A DNA stretch of 64,000 bases from Merluccius polli (GCA_030340625.1 JAOPHQ010004839.1:124001-188000); one strand, 5' to 3'. Numbered from the stretch's first letter, positions 1 through 11,689 are shown. Notes: a model not told the origin generated them from the letters alone. Made by a program: numbers and translations.

Positions 1-130
1 ATATACACCATACATAAAACAGTGTGAGCTCAGTGTGAGCTCATGTAAACGATTCAAAATGAGCACTAGAACAATGAAGTGCACAAATCTGTGGGCTCAT
101 GTAAACAATTCATGACAGAATGTGAGCCCC

Positions 131-487
131 ACAAAAATTCAATACTGCAAAAAGTGTTAACAGTGTTACCTCATGTAAACAAAAGATAAAGTGCAAATGA
201 ATTATCATTCAGGAAACAGACAGTCCATCATCTGGAACATATGGGACTTACAAAAATTCAATACTGCAAAAAGTGTTAACAGTGTTACCTCATGTAAACA
301 AAAGATAAAGTGCAAATGAATTATCATTCAGGAAACAGACAGTCCATCATCTGGAACATATGGGACTTACAAAAATTCAATACTGCAAAAAGTGTTAACA
401 GTGTTACCTCATGTAAACAAAAGATAAAGTGCAAATGAATTATCATTCAGGAAACAGACAGTCCATCATCTGGAACATATGGGACTT
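131..487. repeat. 119-bp tandem repeat, three copies
   Basis: Three near-identical units begin at 131, 250 and 369, each opening with acaaaaattcaatactgcaa and ending just after the word gggactt. The period is 119 bp. Related words (tcatgtaaac, gtgagctc) occur upstream to the window edge, so the array may continue to the left. It lies just past the 3' end of the MADF-BESS gene. Confidence 0.9.
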
Positions 488-553
488 ATTCTAACCACTG
501 TGAAATCTGTGTCCAACCTTGTCACAGACACAAAAATTGCATTTCTATATTGT

Positions 554-1639
554 TTACCCATAACAAAGCATCAGCTGCTGTATTTCTTTTACGAGCCGCT
601 TGGCGTCATGTTCAGGAAGTTGTAGCAAAAAGCTGTTTAGGTAGGTTGTGAAAGTTGTGAACATGTTTTTGTTTTCCTGAGTCTCGCTGCGAATATCTTC
701 CAGCCTCTGGAGTAGTGCAGCATCAACTGTAGTTAGTTCCTCACTTCGCTTCCTCTTTTTTTTCTCATGTGCTGTCCCAGTTGGACTAGGAGCTGAAGAG
801 GGGCTTGTCACATCAGAGGATTGTGTACCAGAACTTGATGCAGGTGAAGGAGGATGATAGACAGTGTGCACACTGGCCTCTCTGTCATCTTCTGATGGCT
901 AGAACAGAGAAGCCACATGTAAAGAGTGTACAGTAAAGGTGTACAGTAACAATTTCTCCTCCTCTAGCCCTCAGCTACCACCACATTTGTTCATTTTTGC
1001 ACTTCCCTACTTTCATGTTTTTAAAGATGTAGGTAAATTGTAAGTTTTTTAAAGATGTAGGCAAATCTATTTTGGTAAATCTTTCAATGAAGCTTATATC
1101 AAAGACTGTGTTAATAATACATTAATGAACTTTAAAATGGCAAAAACCTAATCGTCTGTTTTAAATAATTAATCTGTTTTAATTTTAAATATAACGTTAT
1201 ATGTAGTTACTGTAGATCTACAATGTATGTATTCAGCGATTGCAGTTGCAGTCAAGAGTCCAGCTACTTTCCAAATAAAACACATTTAAAAAAGAGAAAT
1301 CCGTACCATGTCATTTTTTGGGTAGTTGGTCGCCGTTGCTCGATGGTTGATAAAGGGTTTAAGCCATCCAAGGCGCCGGAGGATCGGGTGATCCTGCGAC
1401 CCGTCAGCAGCATCCCCACTCCGCTTGCTGGCTGACTTGTTGTGGGCGCGAACAAATCGGTCCCTCACCTGTCGCCACTTCTCTCTCGCCACGGTCCACG
1501 GGACATTAAGTTCTTTACCGATCTCCTCCCAGCTGTTTTGAATCAAATGTTTGTCCCTGTGTCCCGGCGAACTCACATCAAAAATGTGGCAGTAATTCCT
1601 TACTAACTCACAGAGTCTATCTTCAAAAAGTTCAGCCAT
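554..1639 (-). CDS. MADF-BESS domain protein, two exons
   Basis: The model is complement(join(554..898, 1307..1639)), about 225 residues. Exon 1 starts at an ATG (MAELFEDRLCELVRNY) and encodes a MADF (Myb/SANT-like) DNA-binding domain at about residues 8-95, with the spaced tryptophans of the family (NSWEEIGKEL, REKWRQVRDRF). The donor GTACGG follows ATG at 1307 in phase 0. The acceptor ending at 899 opens exon 2 in phase 0 with an acidic stretch. A lysine/arginine block (KKKRKRSEE, a possible nuclear signal) and a C-terminal BESS-like helix (LPEHDAKRLVKEIQQLM) follow before the stop. MADF-BESS proteins are nuclear DNA-binding regulators, and MADF proteins are also the second gene of some Harbinger transposons. 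No DDE gene sits beside this one. Its neighbour is a divergently transcribed BEN gene. Both phases match and no frame break is seen. Confidence 0.72.
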
Positions 1640-2595
1640 CGTGTGTCTTCTTCTTCTGTCTCACACTGGCTCTAGGCTCCGTATCGGGTAGTGACGGCAA
1701 CAGCGCCCCCACGGCTTCCGGTGGTACTGCTCCGTTTGGTGCGTATCCGTAAGCTTTGTGGAAACGGTCGAAAAACGGACGAAATGAACGCAGAGTACGG
1801 ACGAAAGGCTCCGTCCGTATCCGTATGCGTATTTAACGTTGAGCATAAATGAGCCTTTAGCGCAGCTCTGTGTGGGGAATGTTATTATCATCCCATTTTA
1901 GTTATCTCTTTGTTAGTAGAGTTCTATAACCACACGATCTCCTCACTCCACCTCCGTATTTACCACGTTATCATATGGGTCACAACCTTTGACCATTTTG
2001 ACAATAAAAAACATTTTGGGGACTTGAACCCACGATTCTTTAAAAAGAATTTGGAGTTTTAAACTCATCAGGACTTGAACCTATATTGGGGACTTAAACC
2101 CGGGACTTGAACCTCGCTTTTTAAAAAGAATTTGGAGTTTTAAACTCATCAGGACTTGAACCTATATTGGGACTTAAACCCGCAAATACAATACTGATCA
2201 CATGCTTGTTTTGTAATGGTCATATAATAACGACTAAATATTATCTAACTAATTCCAAAAGAGTTATGAGCGCCTGTTCATTTTTGCTTCGGCTTAACTG
2301 TAACGACTATGGACCGGAGAACCAAAGCTTTGCAACAACGTCCGCTAGTCACCTCTGTTACCTAAAATTCTATAGATAACTATGCAGTTTTTAGCCGTAG
2401 CAAAAGGAAACTGCTTACCTTTTTAATGGCCGGCTTGTAACAGAGGCGACGAGTGGGTACACCGTCGCGTGGCGAAAGCTCTCTAGCCCGAAACAAAGCC
2501 TCTCCGTTCACCTCGAATCACGTCGGGAAGTCACCAGATTGTGGGGTTGTGTTCCGAGGGAAGGAGGCCGCCGACAACAGGAATCGCTTTTAACT
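1640..2595. other. divergent intergenic region between the MADF and BEN genes
   Basis: No coding region is seen. It must hold the upstream sequences of the MADF gene and probably part of those of the BEN gene. Positions 1790-1860 carry the words ggctccgtccgtatccgta and aaatgagcctttagc, which look like the ends of common fish MITEs. A short tandem duplication lies at about 2037-2190. Confidence 0.4.
2037..2190. repeat. tandem duplication, about 90-bp unit
   Basis: The block tttaaaaagaatttggag, then ttttaaactcatcagg, then acttgaacctatattgg occurs twice, starting near 2039 and 2129. The copies are separated by gacttaaacccgggacttgaacc. Confidence 0.8.
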
Positions 2596-2915
2596 CACTT
2601 TATTTGTTTAGGTTTAGTTATCTTAATCTACCAAGCATGTGGGGGAAGTAAATGTAAATGCCACGCGTGTGGAGAGATCGTCCGCGCGTCCCTCTGGAGG
2701 TCTGCCTGAACGATTCTGATCCTAACCGGATGTTTCCGCCGGATGCCTCTGGGCAGGAGGCGTGGCCTCCATGACGCACAATGGCTAGCGTTAAGCGCCG
2801 CCCCCAGTATATTGTTTGCCGCCATCATGTGTTGAGGTGCAGTTACTACAACTTGTATATTTATTTCTACTCCTGGCTATGTGCAGATAATTTACAGCCT
2901 GATGATACATGTTAT
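2596..2915 (-). repeat. dispersed repeat, copy 1 (second copy at 19030-19407)
   Basis: Read on the minus strand this stretch matches plus-strand 19030-19407 over most of its length. Shared words include ggaggccacgcctcctg, cgctagccattgtgcgtcat, aaacaaataaagtgagtta and agaaataaatatacaagttg. Copy 1 lies immediately upstream of the BEN gene start codon. Copy 2 lies in a probable intron of the Academ-like transposase gene. I see no transposase or clear terminal repeats, so its class is unknown. Confidence 0.75.
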
Positions 2916-2960
2916 TAATTCGCAACAACAATCAATATATTTATTTAATCTTTTAAGAAT

Positions 2961-5080
2961 ATGGAGAGAACTTTTGCTGTGGTGCAGTGGATTGAAGGGG
3001 TGGATTCAGGGAAGTTCAGTGACGTGAAAACTGATGCGATAAGGAATTATGATGATTCCAAAATGGACCAAGATGGAAGTCCAATTTCCCCCTACTCAGC
3101 CTTTATTGAGTGGCGCCATGGAAAGAGACGAAAGGGAGGATGGCCTCACTATAAAGGAGATGTGCTTTTTGTTAGTGGTAAGTTTGTCCTAAATACTACT
3201 CACTTCAAAGGCATTGGTTTGTTAGCATCCAATCATAAACAATATTATTTTTTCTGTATGAACTATAATTGGCATAGACTAAGGTAGTTAGTTGTTTGAA
3301 ATTAACTATGTTTTTTAACAACCTTTTAATTCTCTAGCTAACCGCTTTGAAAACACCTCTAAACTTAACTCACTGCTGGAAGAGGTGGAAAGACCACAGC
3401 TGACCAAAAGGGTGTCGGTGGCCCCTCAAAATATAGGGACGATTCAGACGATTCCACTGATATTGAGGCTGAGCCAAAGAAAGTTAAGGTGACAGTCATT
3501 TACTTATCTTACAGTACATGTAATAATCATATTTGCCAGTGGTTATATGTAAATTGAATGCTGCTGATTCAGTTGTACATTATGGGTACCCAAGTATTGC
3601 TATGAACTCTATTTGTCTTGACAAACAGAAGTCAAAGGTGAGGGCGGACCCTGCAGAAGATTTCCTTAAGACATATGAAAATGGCCAGCTTCATCCAGTT
3701 GATAATCATGACCTCAGAAGGACACTGGTGGAGTTAAAGCAGGAAAACAAGGACCTTAAAGAAGAGAACACTAAATGGAAGGATATGGTTCTTCAAGGTA
3801 TCACTGCTTTTAATGAACTGTAGTTGAGCCATATTCATATTAAATTTATGAGACAACTACACAGATACATATTTTGTCTAAATGACTGTAGGAAGTATTG
3901 TGACTATACTTTAGGCTAGCTTGAGGAGTGATGACAACTGTCTCTTTTCTGTTCCTGTCTTGTTCTGCAACTAGATGTGCCAGGGCTCCTATATGGCATG
4001 AAGAAAATAATGGATTCAGTTACACCTCCTAAGACTACTAGACCACTGCTGGCCTTGCAAGGTTCTCCTCCATCAACTTCTGGTTCAGGACCCACCCCTG
4101 ACAAGTCCCCAAGTTCTAGGGTCTCTACAGCCACATCTGCATCTCCCACTCCCTCACAAACTGTCTCCCAGTCATCTAAGGTAATTTTACAATAATACAG
4201 CATAGAACATAGATCTATTGCATGTGAGACGTCTTTGTAACGAGTATGTCAGATCTAATTTACCTTTATACAGTATCTTAATGCAATAGTCTTGGAAAAA
4301 AGCTTTCTAGGGTCCATTTGAACATGGTAACGAGTCTTCTTAAACATTTCTTTTATTAACTTTGAAACACTTAAAATGTTTTTTGACGCGCAATTTTATG
4401 TGTAGGGACCCTCTTAACTACTGATGAGGTATGATGCTATATTGAGGCTTGTTAGTGGTTTAAAATTGTGACTTTGAATACATCTTACTATCTGCAATAG
4501 ATGGTTCATTGCAAGCTAAAGGCTGTGAACGCTGCTATGCATTTAAAAACATTTTTGAACAAAAGTTCCCATGCTCAAATACCCTAGAATGAAAAAACAC
4601 ATATTCTAGCTTTAATGCTCTCCTTGTGTCCTTATCTAAACAGGTGGAGATTCATCCTGGGACTGGAGTCATGATTGACAAACTGGCATGGGCCTATGCC
4701 CTCAATTCAAATTCAGCCACTGTGTTTGTGAGGCATCTCCTTACAGCAGTCTTCCCATTGGAGATACTAATGGTGAGCAATCTTCGGGGGACCAACAGAA
4801 GTGGAGGAGATCCTCGTCTACCTCTGGACAAAAATAAATTGGATGCCATTTACAGTAAGTTTTCGACCTTATGAAAGGTGTTTTGCACTACTCTGTATCT
4901 CTGGACAACAGCCTGCTACAGTAATTTTTTGCATTTGTCTGTTTGTTTACTCATGTAGGTGCAACTCTTGAGAGGTTCCCAGGGACTCCACTGTCCAGCA
5001 TTGGAAGTGCGGTCAACGCCAAGATTACTGAGCTCAGGTCTAAAAGTAAAACATCCACACCTCACAGTCAAACTTATTGA
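2961..5080 (+). pseudogene. BEN-domain protein, six exons, one frame break
   Basis: The exons are 2961..3177, 3338..3488, 3629..3797, 3975..4180, 4644..4854 and 4959..5080, all with GT-AG borders and compatible phases (about 358 residues if one base is allowed for). Exon 1 is an N-terminal module (FAVVQWIEG ... FIEWRHGKRRKGG ... YKGDVLFV). Exon 2 ends in an acidic run plus EPKKVK. Exon 3 is a likely coiled coil (VELKQENKDLKEENTKWK). Exon 4 is Pro/Ser/Thr rich. Exons 5-6 are the BEN domain (VEIHPGTGVMIDKLAWAYAL ... NLRGTNRS ... LPLDKNKLDAIYS), which in known families binds DNA or recruits repressors. In exon 2, near 3415-3425, the frame has to shift by one base to reach the obvious acidic/NLS frame. 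That is a real disablement or a sequencing indel. The ATG lies just after a possible acceptor (ttttaag), so an upstream non-coding exon is possible. Confidence 0.7.
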
Positions 5081-5261
5081 GTATTTTGAGTTCCATGCAT
5101 TACATAGGCATTGAATGTACACGTTTCAACATAGAGAATGTACCTTTGGAGCCCATTTAGTGTTAGGGGCATATTAGAGACATTGGTGTACATTTGTTAT
5201 TGTTTTTTCTATTGTAATGTGAAGAAATACAGCTTGTTTGTATAGCTGTGTGTTGTCCCTT

Positions 5262-5267
5262 AATAAA
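5262..5267 (+). promoter_or_regulatory. polyadenylation signal for the BEN gene
   Basis: AATAAA lies about 180 bases after the BEN stop codon and is followed by A-rich and T-rich sequence. Position and hexamer fit a polyadenylation signal. Usage is inferred. Confidence 0.55.
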
Positions 5268-5499
5268 AAAAGCTCAATGTTTATATCTGTGAATGGTCTA
5301 GGCCTATGTTTTCCATAATACAGATCTATATCGACATACCACTACATGGCAGGAATTAATAATTGCATGTGAACCATCTCTGCTCTTGAAGTTTAAAAGT
5401 GTTTTTATCCAGTTTGATTTAAGTTCAGAGTGTCTGTGGTAAGAATTTGTGTACAGAAGTCATACAGAAAAAATATATGGTTTTTTTATATTGTCAGTC

Positions 5500-5990
5500 A
5501 TTTTCAATTAGTTGACATATAAAAAACATAAAAAGACATCATAGATGCCTTTTACAGTAAATATACACACTTAAAAAACATATAATTGTGTGTATTTACT
5601 TATAAAATGCATATACATTTTACACTGCAACATATAATTTAAAACAAAAAACATTACATGGAACATATAAGAAACATAGAAAAACATCATAGGTTCAGTA
5701 AATACACATGTCAAACAAAAAATGTATATAATTGTGTGGGTTTACATATAAAATGCATATACATTTTAAACTGCAACATATAATTAAAAACAACAAACAT
5801 TACATGGAACATATAAGAAACATAGAAAAACATCATAGGTTCCCTTTACAGTAAATACACATGTCAAGCAAAAAATGTATATAATTGTGTGGATTTACAT
5901 ATAAAATGCATATACATTTTAAACTGCAACATATAATTAAAAACAACAAACATTACATGGAACATATAAAGAAAATATAATTTAACATGC
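5500..5990. repeat. AT-rich tandem repeat, about 146-153-bp unit, three copies
   Basis: The landmark cattacatggaacatataa recurs at about 5652, 5798 and 5951. The landmarks ataaaatgcatatacatttt and catagaaaaacatcatagg recur in register with it. The first unit is more diverged than the others. Nothing coding is seen. Confidence 0.85.
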
Positions 5991-6528
5991 ACATTACCTA
6001 TAAATGTCATACACAATGTTCTCTTTATTTATATTCTTATAATATAGTTGTATGAGAAAAATGCAAAAGGGGCCACTTTCAGGAGTAAACCATATATTGC
6101 ACATATTATCCTTGTATAAAGATTTACTACTGAGGTAGTGGTAAATTCTTATAATTTTCTTCCATTTTATTTCCGTATGGGTATCTTGGTCAATTAAAAA
6201 CAACTGTGTGTAAAAATGTAACTGCACACAGACATACATTCGCATTACCATATTATATACTATTGGTTCATCCAGGCAATCCTGTCAGCCCTGGGGAAGG
6301 GAACACAATGGCTATAAATGGTCATATTAAGTAATATGGAAATATTTATATGAAACATTAAGTAGTTTAAGGGGTAAATGGGGTCTAAACTGCTCCAAAT
6401 TGAAAAGCATGACTAAGGATAAGGTCACCATCAATATGTTGAACACATTTTGCCACTAAATATCCCTTAAAATATGTTTTAGTGATTTTATCCATCTTGG
6501 CTCTATATAGGCTGTGAGAAAGTACACA

Positions 6529-6831
6529 TCAAAGTTCCTTGGCAGTGAGCAAGATAAAAATGAAACTTTGTCGTAGGATGACAATGAAGACACCGTTGGA
6601 AAGGTCTTGCTCTGCAGAGTTCAGATATGCCACTGTGAACATTCTGGGTGGTTCCTGCTCCTCAGGAATGCCCTTTGAACCTTGAACCTGAGGCACTTTT
6701 AAAGGCTTACAGAAAAGCAACACAATGTGATACAAACATGGGGAAAACATTTTTGGAAAGCTCTTGACTTCTTCTATCATGGCCTTTGGCCTCATGGCCA
6801 AACCATCAGGGGCGCTACTGGGTAGGGTCAA
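6529..6831 (-). other. unrecognised open frame, about 100 codons
   Basis: An open minus-strand stretch encodes a low-repeat peptide (FPKMFSPCLYHIVLLFCKPL ... EEQEPPRMFTVAYLNSAE). I do not recognise it and see no confident splice sites. It could be an exon or an old element fragment. Composition alone does not prove coding. Confidence 0.15.
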
Positions 6832-9365
6832 AACCAGATTTCACCCAATTAATAATAGTAAAAAGGAAATCTAACCAAATAAATGTGCTCCCTAGTCCCT
6901 AAAACATATAATACACTTGGAAGTCACGAAGTTACACGAAGTTCCTTGACACATTTTCACATAATAGGGAAAACACGTTAGAACTACAAAAAACATTGCG
7001 CCGTTTGTAGTTTTTTAAAATTCATTTTCCGGGTTAGGGTTAGCGTTTTGCCCGTTTTTCAAGAGAGAAAGTATAACCTGAACATATTTTGTTCATATTA
7101 TAGGGAGATTGATGTTGTAAAAGCCGGAAATGTCATCTAAATGCATGTAAATGTGGATGGTAGCTCAAAATATTGCATTTTCCACGGAAAATGTAAGTGT
7201 CCACCATTTTTGTTTGTTTTCGCAGGGGGAAACTTGACCGTCACGTGACCGGTTGGTTGATAACAGCCTTCTGAACCTAACAGTAGGTTAGTAGGCCCCT
7301 ACTAGCCCATATAAATGGGACTGATGCGTGCTGATAACGTCTATTGAATAGACTGACAACAGTCAAATCGGGTGGAGATATGCTATGTAGGAGGGTGGAG
7401 CCAGTTGTTGCAGAGATTTAAAAACAAATAACAGATTTTTAAAATTGATCTTAAAGCGTACAGGGAGCCAATGAAGAGGCTAATGGACTGGAAATCTGCC
7501 ATACCTAGTCTGCATTATCGTCCCTGCTTTTAATAACATTAGTTATCTATTATCTAGTATTATTTAGTATGATTATTAGCAATGCTTTTTGCCATCTTCT
7601 ACTATTACGTAAATCATTAGGCTTTCAGGCCTATTACATCATTATTTTTCCTATTTGTTCATGCATTAACTGTATTATACAGATATTATAATAGAGATGA
7701 GAGTGTGGATGTAGGGGTGGCGGGGTAGAAGGGCAGGGCAGTGCCATGGTTTCACGGTCCAGCCTAGTGCCCGCCGTTCCTTGGCTGGCTTCTCTGCATG
7801 GCTCTGCTTGATCTCCACTGCTTGAACACTCCACTTGTAATGCACCTGAATTAGAACTTATTGAATGTGATGCTTGAAATCTGTGTGGCCTCTTTCATGT
7901 CTCTTTCAAAGTCTCATGTTAGGCATCAGACAGCATAGCAACTTAGTACACTCATTGAACATAGGCCACATTCCTCCCACCAGTTATATGTCAACATAAT
8001 GTATACTGTATGTTCACGTTTTGTTTGTGGGTCAGGAAGATGGTAAATGGGACTTCTGTTGGGGGCTTCAAAGATGTGATTTCATTCCATACTTCCTGTC
8101 ACGTGGATTTAATCACTATAATTTGTATTCTACCAGAAAGGGTTAATTCTTGTTCTGTACCTATTAATTGATTGTACAACACAGAGTTAAACAAAGGCAA
8201 ATCTAAAAGAGACAAGTAATACTCATTGTAGTGTGTGATTTTTCCTCCATATGATATTTGATTATGATAGTACATAAGCTCTGCTGCTTGATACATGGTA
8301 GTGTGTAATGATGTCCTGTAACCTTGGCTATGGCGGCACGTTTCTGCAGCTGTCTACCTTGTTACCTACCTCTCTGACACCCGGAGGAAGATCAGTTATT
8401 TATTGATATGTGAACCTTATGTTAACAGGTGTTTGATAACAAAAGGAGGACTTCAAGGAGTATTATAGTTTTTATTCAAACTGAATTTTCTGAGTCTCTG
8501 GTCCTTCTCAGGAAGGGAACTGGCTGGCCGGCTCCCATGTGTCCTCCCAGGTTTTTCCACTATTAAAACAGTACACAAGTCACATCAGTCTTTTAGTGTA
8601 CACAATGGCTATAATATTCAGAAGATACATTTTCACAAAATGTTATCGTGTGGTTGCAATTTTTTTAAATGGACTTCAAATACAGAGTCAAAAAAATTCA
8701 GGGTTGATTGATAGTCAATACAAGTACACTGAATGCAAGCTCACACGCGTACTTTCAGTGCAGTCATCATGCAGCCGTACCCTTCAGATCATTGCATCAC
8801 GTCACACAAAAAACGACAACACACTTTGGTACACAGTTATGCATGGCTTCCTTGGGTTCAAGTGTATATGACTTGTGTTGACTATCAATCATCCTTACAT
8901 ATCAGGTCACTTTGTAAGTATAGTTTCAACAGCTTACAGGGCCTTGGAAGATAGAGAAGCCACAGTATCAGAGGCTGTTGAAGACCCAGTCAACTTTTCC
9001 TACTTCCTCGAATTAACATAGCACCTGATGCATAAATAAAACCAAGCCTGTCTGTTTCTTAAATTATTGTTTATTATATCTATGCTAATATTCTCCGTCA
9101 ACCATCTCTCCATTGCTCTTTGTGAGATTCAAAACAATGTCATGTTGCACTTTAGAAGACAGGCTTTACAAAGGTAGGCTCTCAAGTAAGACTGTGGGTA
9201 GTCTCTAAATAATAGAAAAATGTGCAAATGTATAGTGGTTCAACAGTTCAAAATGTATGTATGTAAATATCTATCATCGTTCAAAAACCACAACACAGTA
9301 AAATAAATCAAACGCCTAATAGGTCACATAACATGAATTGATACATACTGTATGCCAGTACTTAC
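6832..9365. other. no recognisable gene
   Basis: I read this stretch on both strands and see only short open frames without motifs, AT-rich unique-looking sequence and no clear terminal repeats. A CpG-containing patch with tcacgtgaccggttgg lies near 7240. No function is proposed. Confidence 0.4.
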
Positions 9366-9602
9366 CACGCAGAACAAGGCATCCAGTGCAGCTTTAACTT
9401 CTGCCTTATCCTACAGAAACACACACACACACACACACACAGAGTTAATCATATTTCTGTGGTTACTGTTACCATACAGACAGTTGTTCACACGGCTATA
9501 TGCACTGGTCAGGAGATATGGTTCTAGATCTTACCTGTTTCATTCTTTTCTCAACAATACAGTCATATTGCCACACTTTTTGATTTTTGCATTTTCGGCC
9601 TC
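9366..9602 (-). pseudogene. two small exons, possible chromodomain-like fragment
   Basis: Two minus-strand segments have good splice borders and compatible phases. The segment 9602..9535 follows TATTTCAG and ends before GTAAG; it reads GRKCKNQKVWQYDCIVEKRM plus KQ. The segment 9410..9366 follows CTGTAG and ends before GTAAG; it reads DKAEVKAALDALFCV. The order YDCIVEKR...K.EV recalls the first strands of a chromodomain, but the aromatic residues expected later are not found. They lie downstream of the zinc-ribbon gene at 10580-11370 on the same strand and could be its 3' exons. The family is not identified. Confidence 0.3.
9420..9442. repeat. (CA)n microsatellite
   Basis: An uninterrupted CA run of about 11 units. 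Confidence 0.9.
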
Positions 9603-9674
9603 CTGAAATAACAAAGGCAAAAAGTCTTGTTTGAAAAACAAACCCTAGGTTATCAATAAATGGAAGTATTTGCT

Positions 9675-9731
9675 ATAGATAGATAGATAGATAAATAGAT
9701 AGACAGATACACAGATAGATTGATAGAGATA
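9675..9731. repeat. (GATA)n microsatellite, imperfect
   Basis: Imperfect GATA units with GACA and AATA variants. A short (CT)n run follows near 9938-9952 and a poly-C tract near 10108-10121. Confidence 0.85.
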
Positions 9732-10579
9732 CTATATATCTAGAAGGAAAAGAAGGTGACCCATCACTCCTCATGGGTGTTGTTGGGAAGGACCGGCTCT
9801 GCCAATGCCTCTAGCTATGGGGCATGGTGGCCACTGACCATCCCTACTGTGGTGCTGAGCTGCCATGCACCATATCTTAGTTATGCACCTATAGCCTAGT
9901 GCTGACAATAACCTCTCATGTGGCATGACGTACAACTCTCTCTCTCTCTCTTCTCACTATATTTGACACATATATAACACATATGATCTGTGAAGTATGA
10001 ATCTCCTTGACTGGCCTTACTCTTTTCGCTTCCTCCGTCCACATATACTACAATCATCTCTGCTGAGTGTCATGCCTGCCATTCACTCTCCGCCTCCTTG
10101 TCATCACCCCCCCCCCCCCCCCAACTGCGACCAACTTCACGGGAGGCACATACCAGGACCGTCTCCCCTCCTTCCTAGAGGCCCCATGACCATGGCACTC
10201 GTCAAATTAACTCCACTTAAATGCTACCCCCAAGATTGATCCCACTCCTTGACTTTATACATTAAACATTATGTCTGGCTGCCACTGTCCAATCAGAACT
10301 TTAGACAACCACCTATGGCTTGCCTACCATATCATGTTGTGGGACAATATTTTAATTTATGCTGCTATGATGCTTAGCCAAAACCATGGACAAGTTGTAT
10401 CTGTCCAAAATCTATCACTTATGGTAAATTACTGACTGCACTTGTACTTCATTTCACTATGCAGCACTGGGTGGAGGGTAGGACATGAAAATAAAAGAAA
10501 AACCTTGACAGAATCACACCAATCACAGTCTAGCAGTGCCAATAAGGCTCTAGCAGGCTACTGTTGCTTTACACCACAA

Positions 10580-11370
10580 TTAATTCTGCAAAGAAAGATT
10601 TTTTCTTTTATTTCTTATCAGAGGATGGGGCTGGACCTGGAGCTGAGGCTGGGGCTGGACTTGGAGCTGAGGCTGGGGCTGGGGTTGGACCTGGACCTGG
10701 GGCTGAGGCTGGACCTGGGGCTGGACCTGAGGCTGGGGCTGGACTTGTAGCTGAGGCTGGGGCTGGACTTGTAGCTGAGGCTGGGGCTGGACCTGGACCT
10801 GAGGCTGGACCTGGAGCTGAGGCTGGGGCTGGACTTGGAGCTGAGGCTGGGGCTGGACCTGGAGCTGAGGCTGGGGCTGGACCTGGACCTGAGGCTGGAC
10901 CTGGAGCTGGGGCTGGACTTGGAGCTGAGGCTGGGGCTGGACCTGGACTTGGAGCTGAGGCTGGGGCTGGACCTGGAGCTGGACCTGGAGCTGAGGCTGG
11001 GGCTGATGGACTGTGGATTCTGGAGGTTGGGGGGGGGGGTTCCAAATAGCATTAACTTGTAAACGTAACTGTAATGAACTTTGCAAAAACATAAAGGTTG
11101 GCTGCAAAGAAAGATCCCTTTACCCTTTCTTCGTTTATTCCTTTTCTTAGACTCGGGTTGGACCTGGAGCTGAGGCTGGGGCTGGACCTGTAGCTGAGGC
11201 TGGGGCTGGACTTGTAGCTGGGGCTGGACTTGTAGCTGAGGCTGGACTTGTAGCTGCTCATTCATCCTCTTACTCTTGATCAGGCTTGCATAGCAGGCAC
11301 TGCAGCATTTGCGGTTTGCTTGGTTCAAAACCTGGCAAGCAGGACAAGGCCTGAATTTTCTCTTTGTCAT
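10580..11370 (-). CDS. zinc-ribbon protein with a long Gln/Val/Pro repeat tail
   Basis: The model is complement(join(10580..11019, 11124..11370)). Exon 1 starts at ATG 11370 and encodes a short basic N-terminus followed by a Cys4 zinc ribbon (CPACQ ... CCSACYASL). It then reads into the repeat LQVQPQ several times and ends in a basic run (KKRNKRRKG) at a GTAAAG donor in phase 1. The acceptor at 11020 (CCTCCAG) restores the same repeat frame, which runs on as (QPQLQVQ)n to about 10620 and stops at 10580. That the splice keeps this frame on both sides supports it over the competing open frames. The small exons at 9366-9602 may replace the last codons. The ribbon could bind DNA or RNA. No family name is assigned. 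The tail is coded by a GC-rich minisatellite, so its length is probably polymorphic. Confidence 0.45.
10621..11260. repeat. GC-rich minisatellite (GGGGCTGGACCTGGAGCTGA)n
   Basis: Units of 12, 18 and 24 bases built from GGAGCTGAGGCTGGGGCT and GGACCT fill 10621-11005 and 11154-11260. The intervening 150 bases include the intron and a poly-G run near 11029. Unit lengths are multiples of three and no stop occurs in most registers, so several frames on both strands stay open by composition alone. Confidence 0.95.
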
Positions 11371-11689
11371 ACTGAAATATACATATAAACACACACAGAC
11401 AAAGATTATTATGATTTCTAACAGGCAGCACATTTAAAAGTCATAAAGGTTGTCCTAAAACCACAACCCACACAGAAATAGCCTTTACGACACATTCAAT
11501 GACAAAATTAAATTCATATAGGCCTACCCAAATGAAATAATGCTTGCGGATGGCCTATTATTAGTCTTGGACCGTTTAAACACTTTTTACATTGAAAATC
11601 AAATGTGTTTTGAAAGCATTGAATACAATTGGAATGCAAGGTGAGACATGTGTCACATAGATATATACACGTCCAGCCCCAGCCTCTGA

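Noticed and set aside
10580..11433. Ala/Gly/Pro-rich and Ser-rich long frames on both strands over the minisatellite
   Set aside because: The repeat has no stop in most registers, so long frames are expected by composition. Only the frame linked by splice sites to the zinc ribbon was kept.
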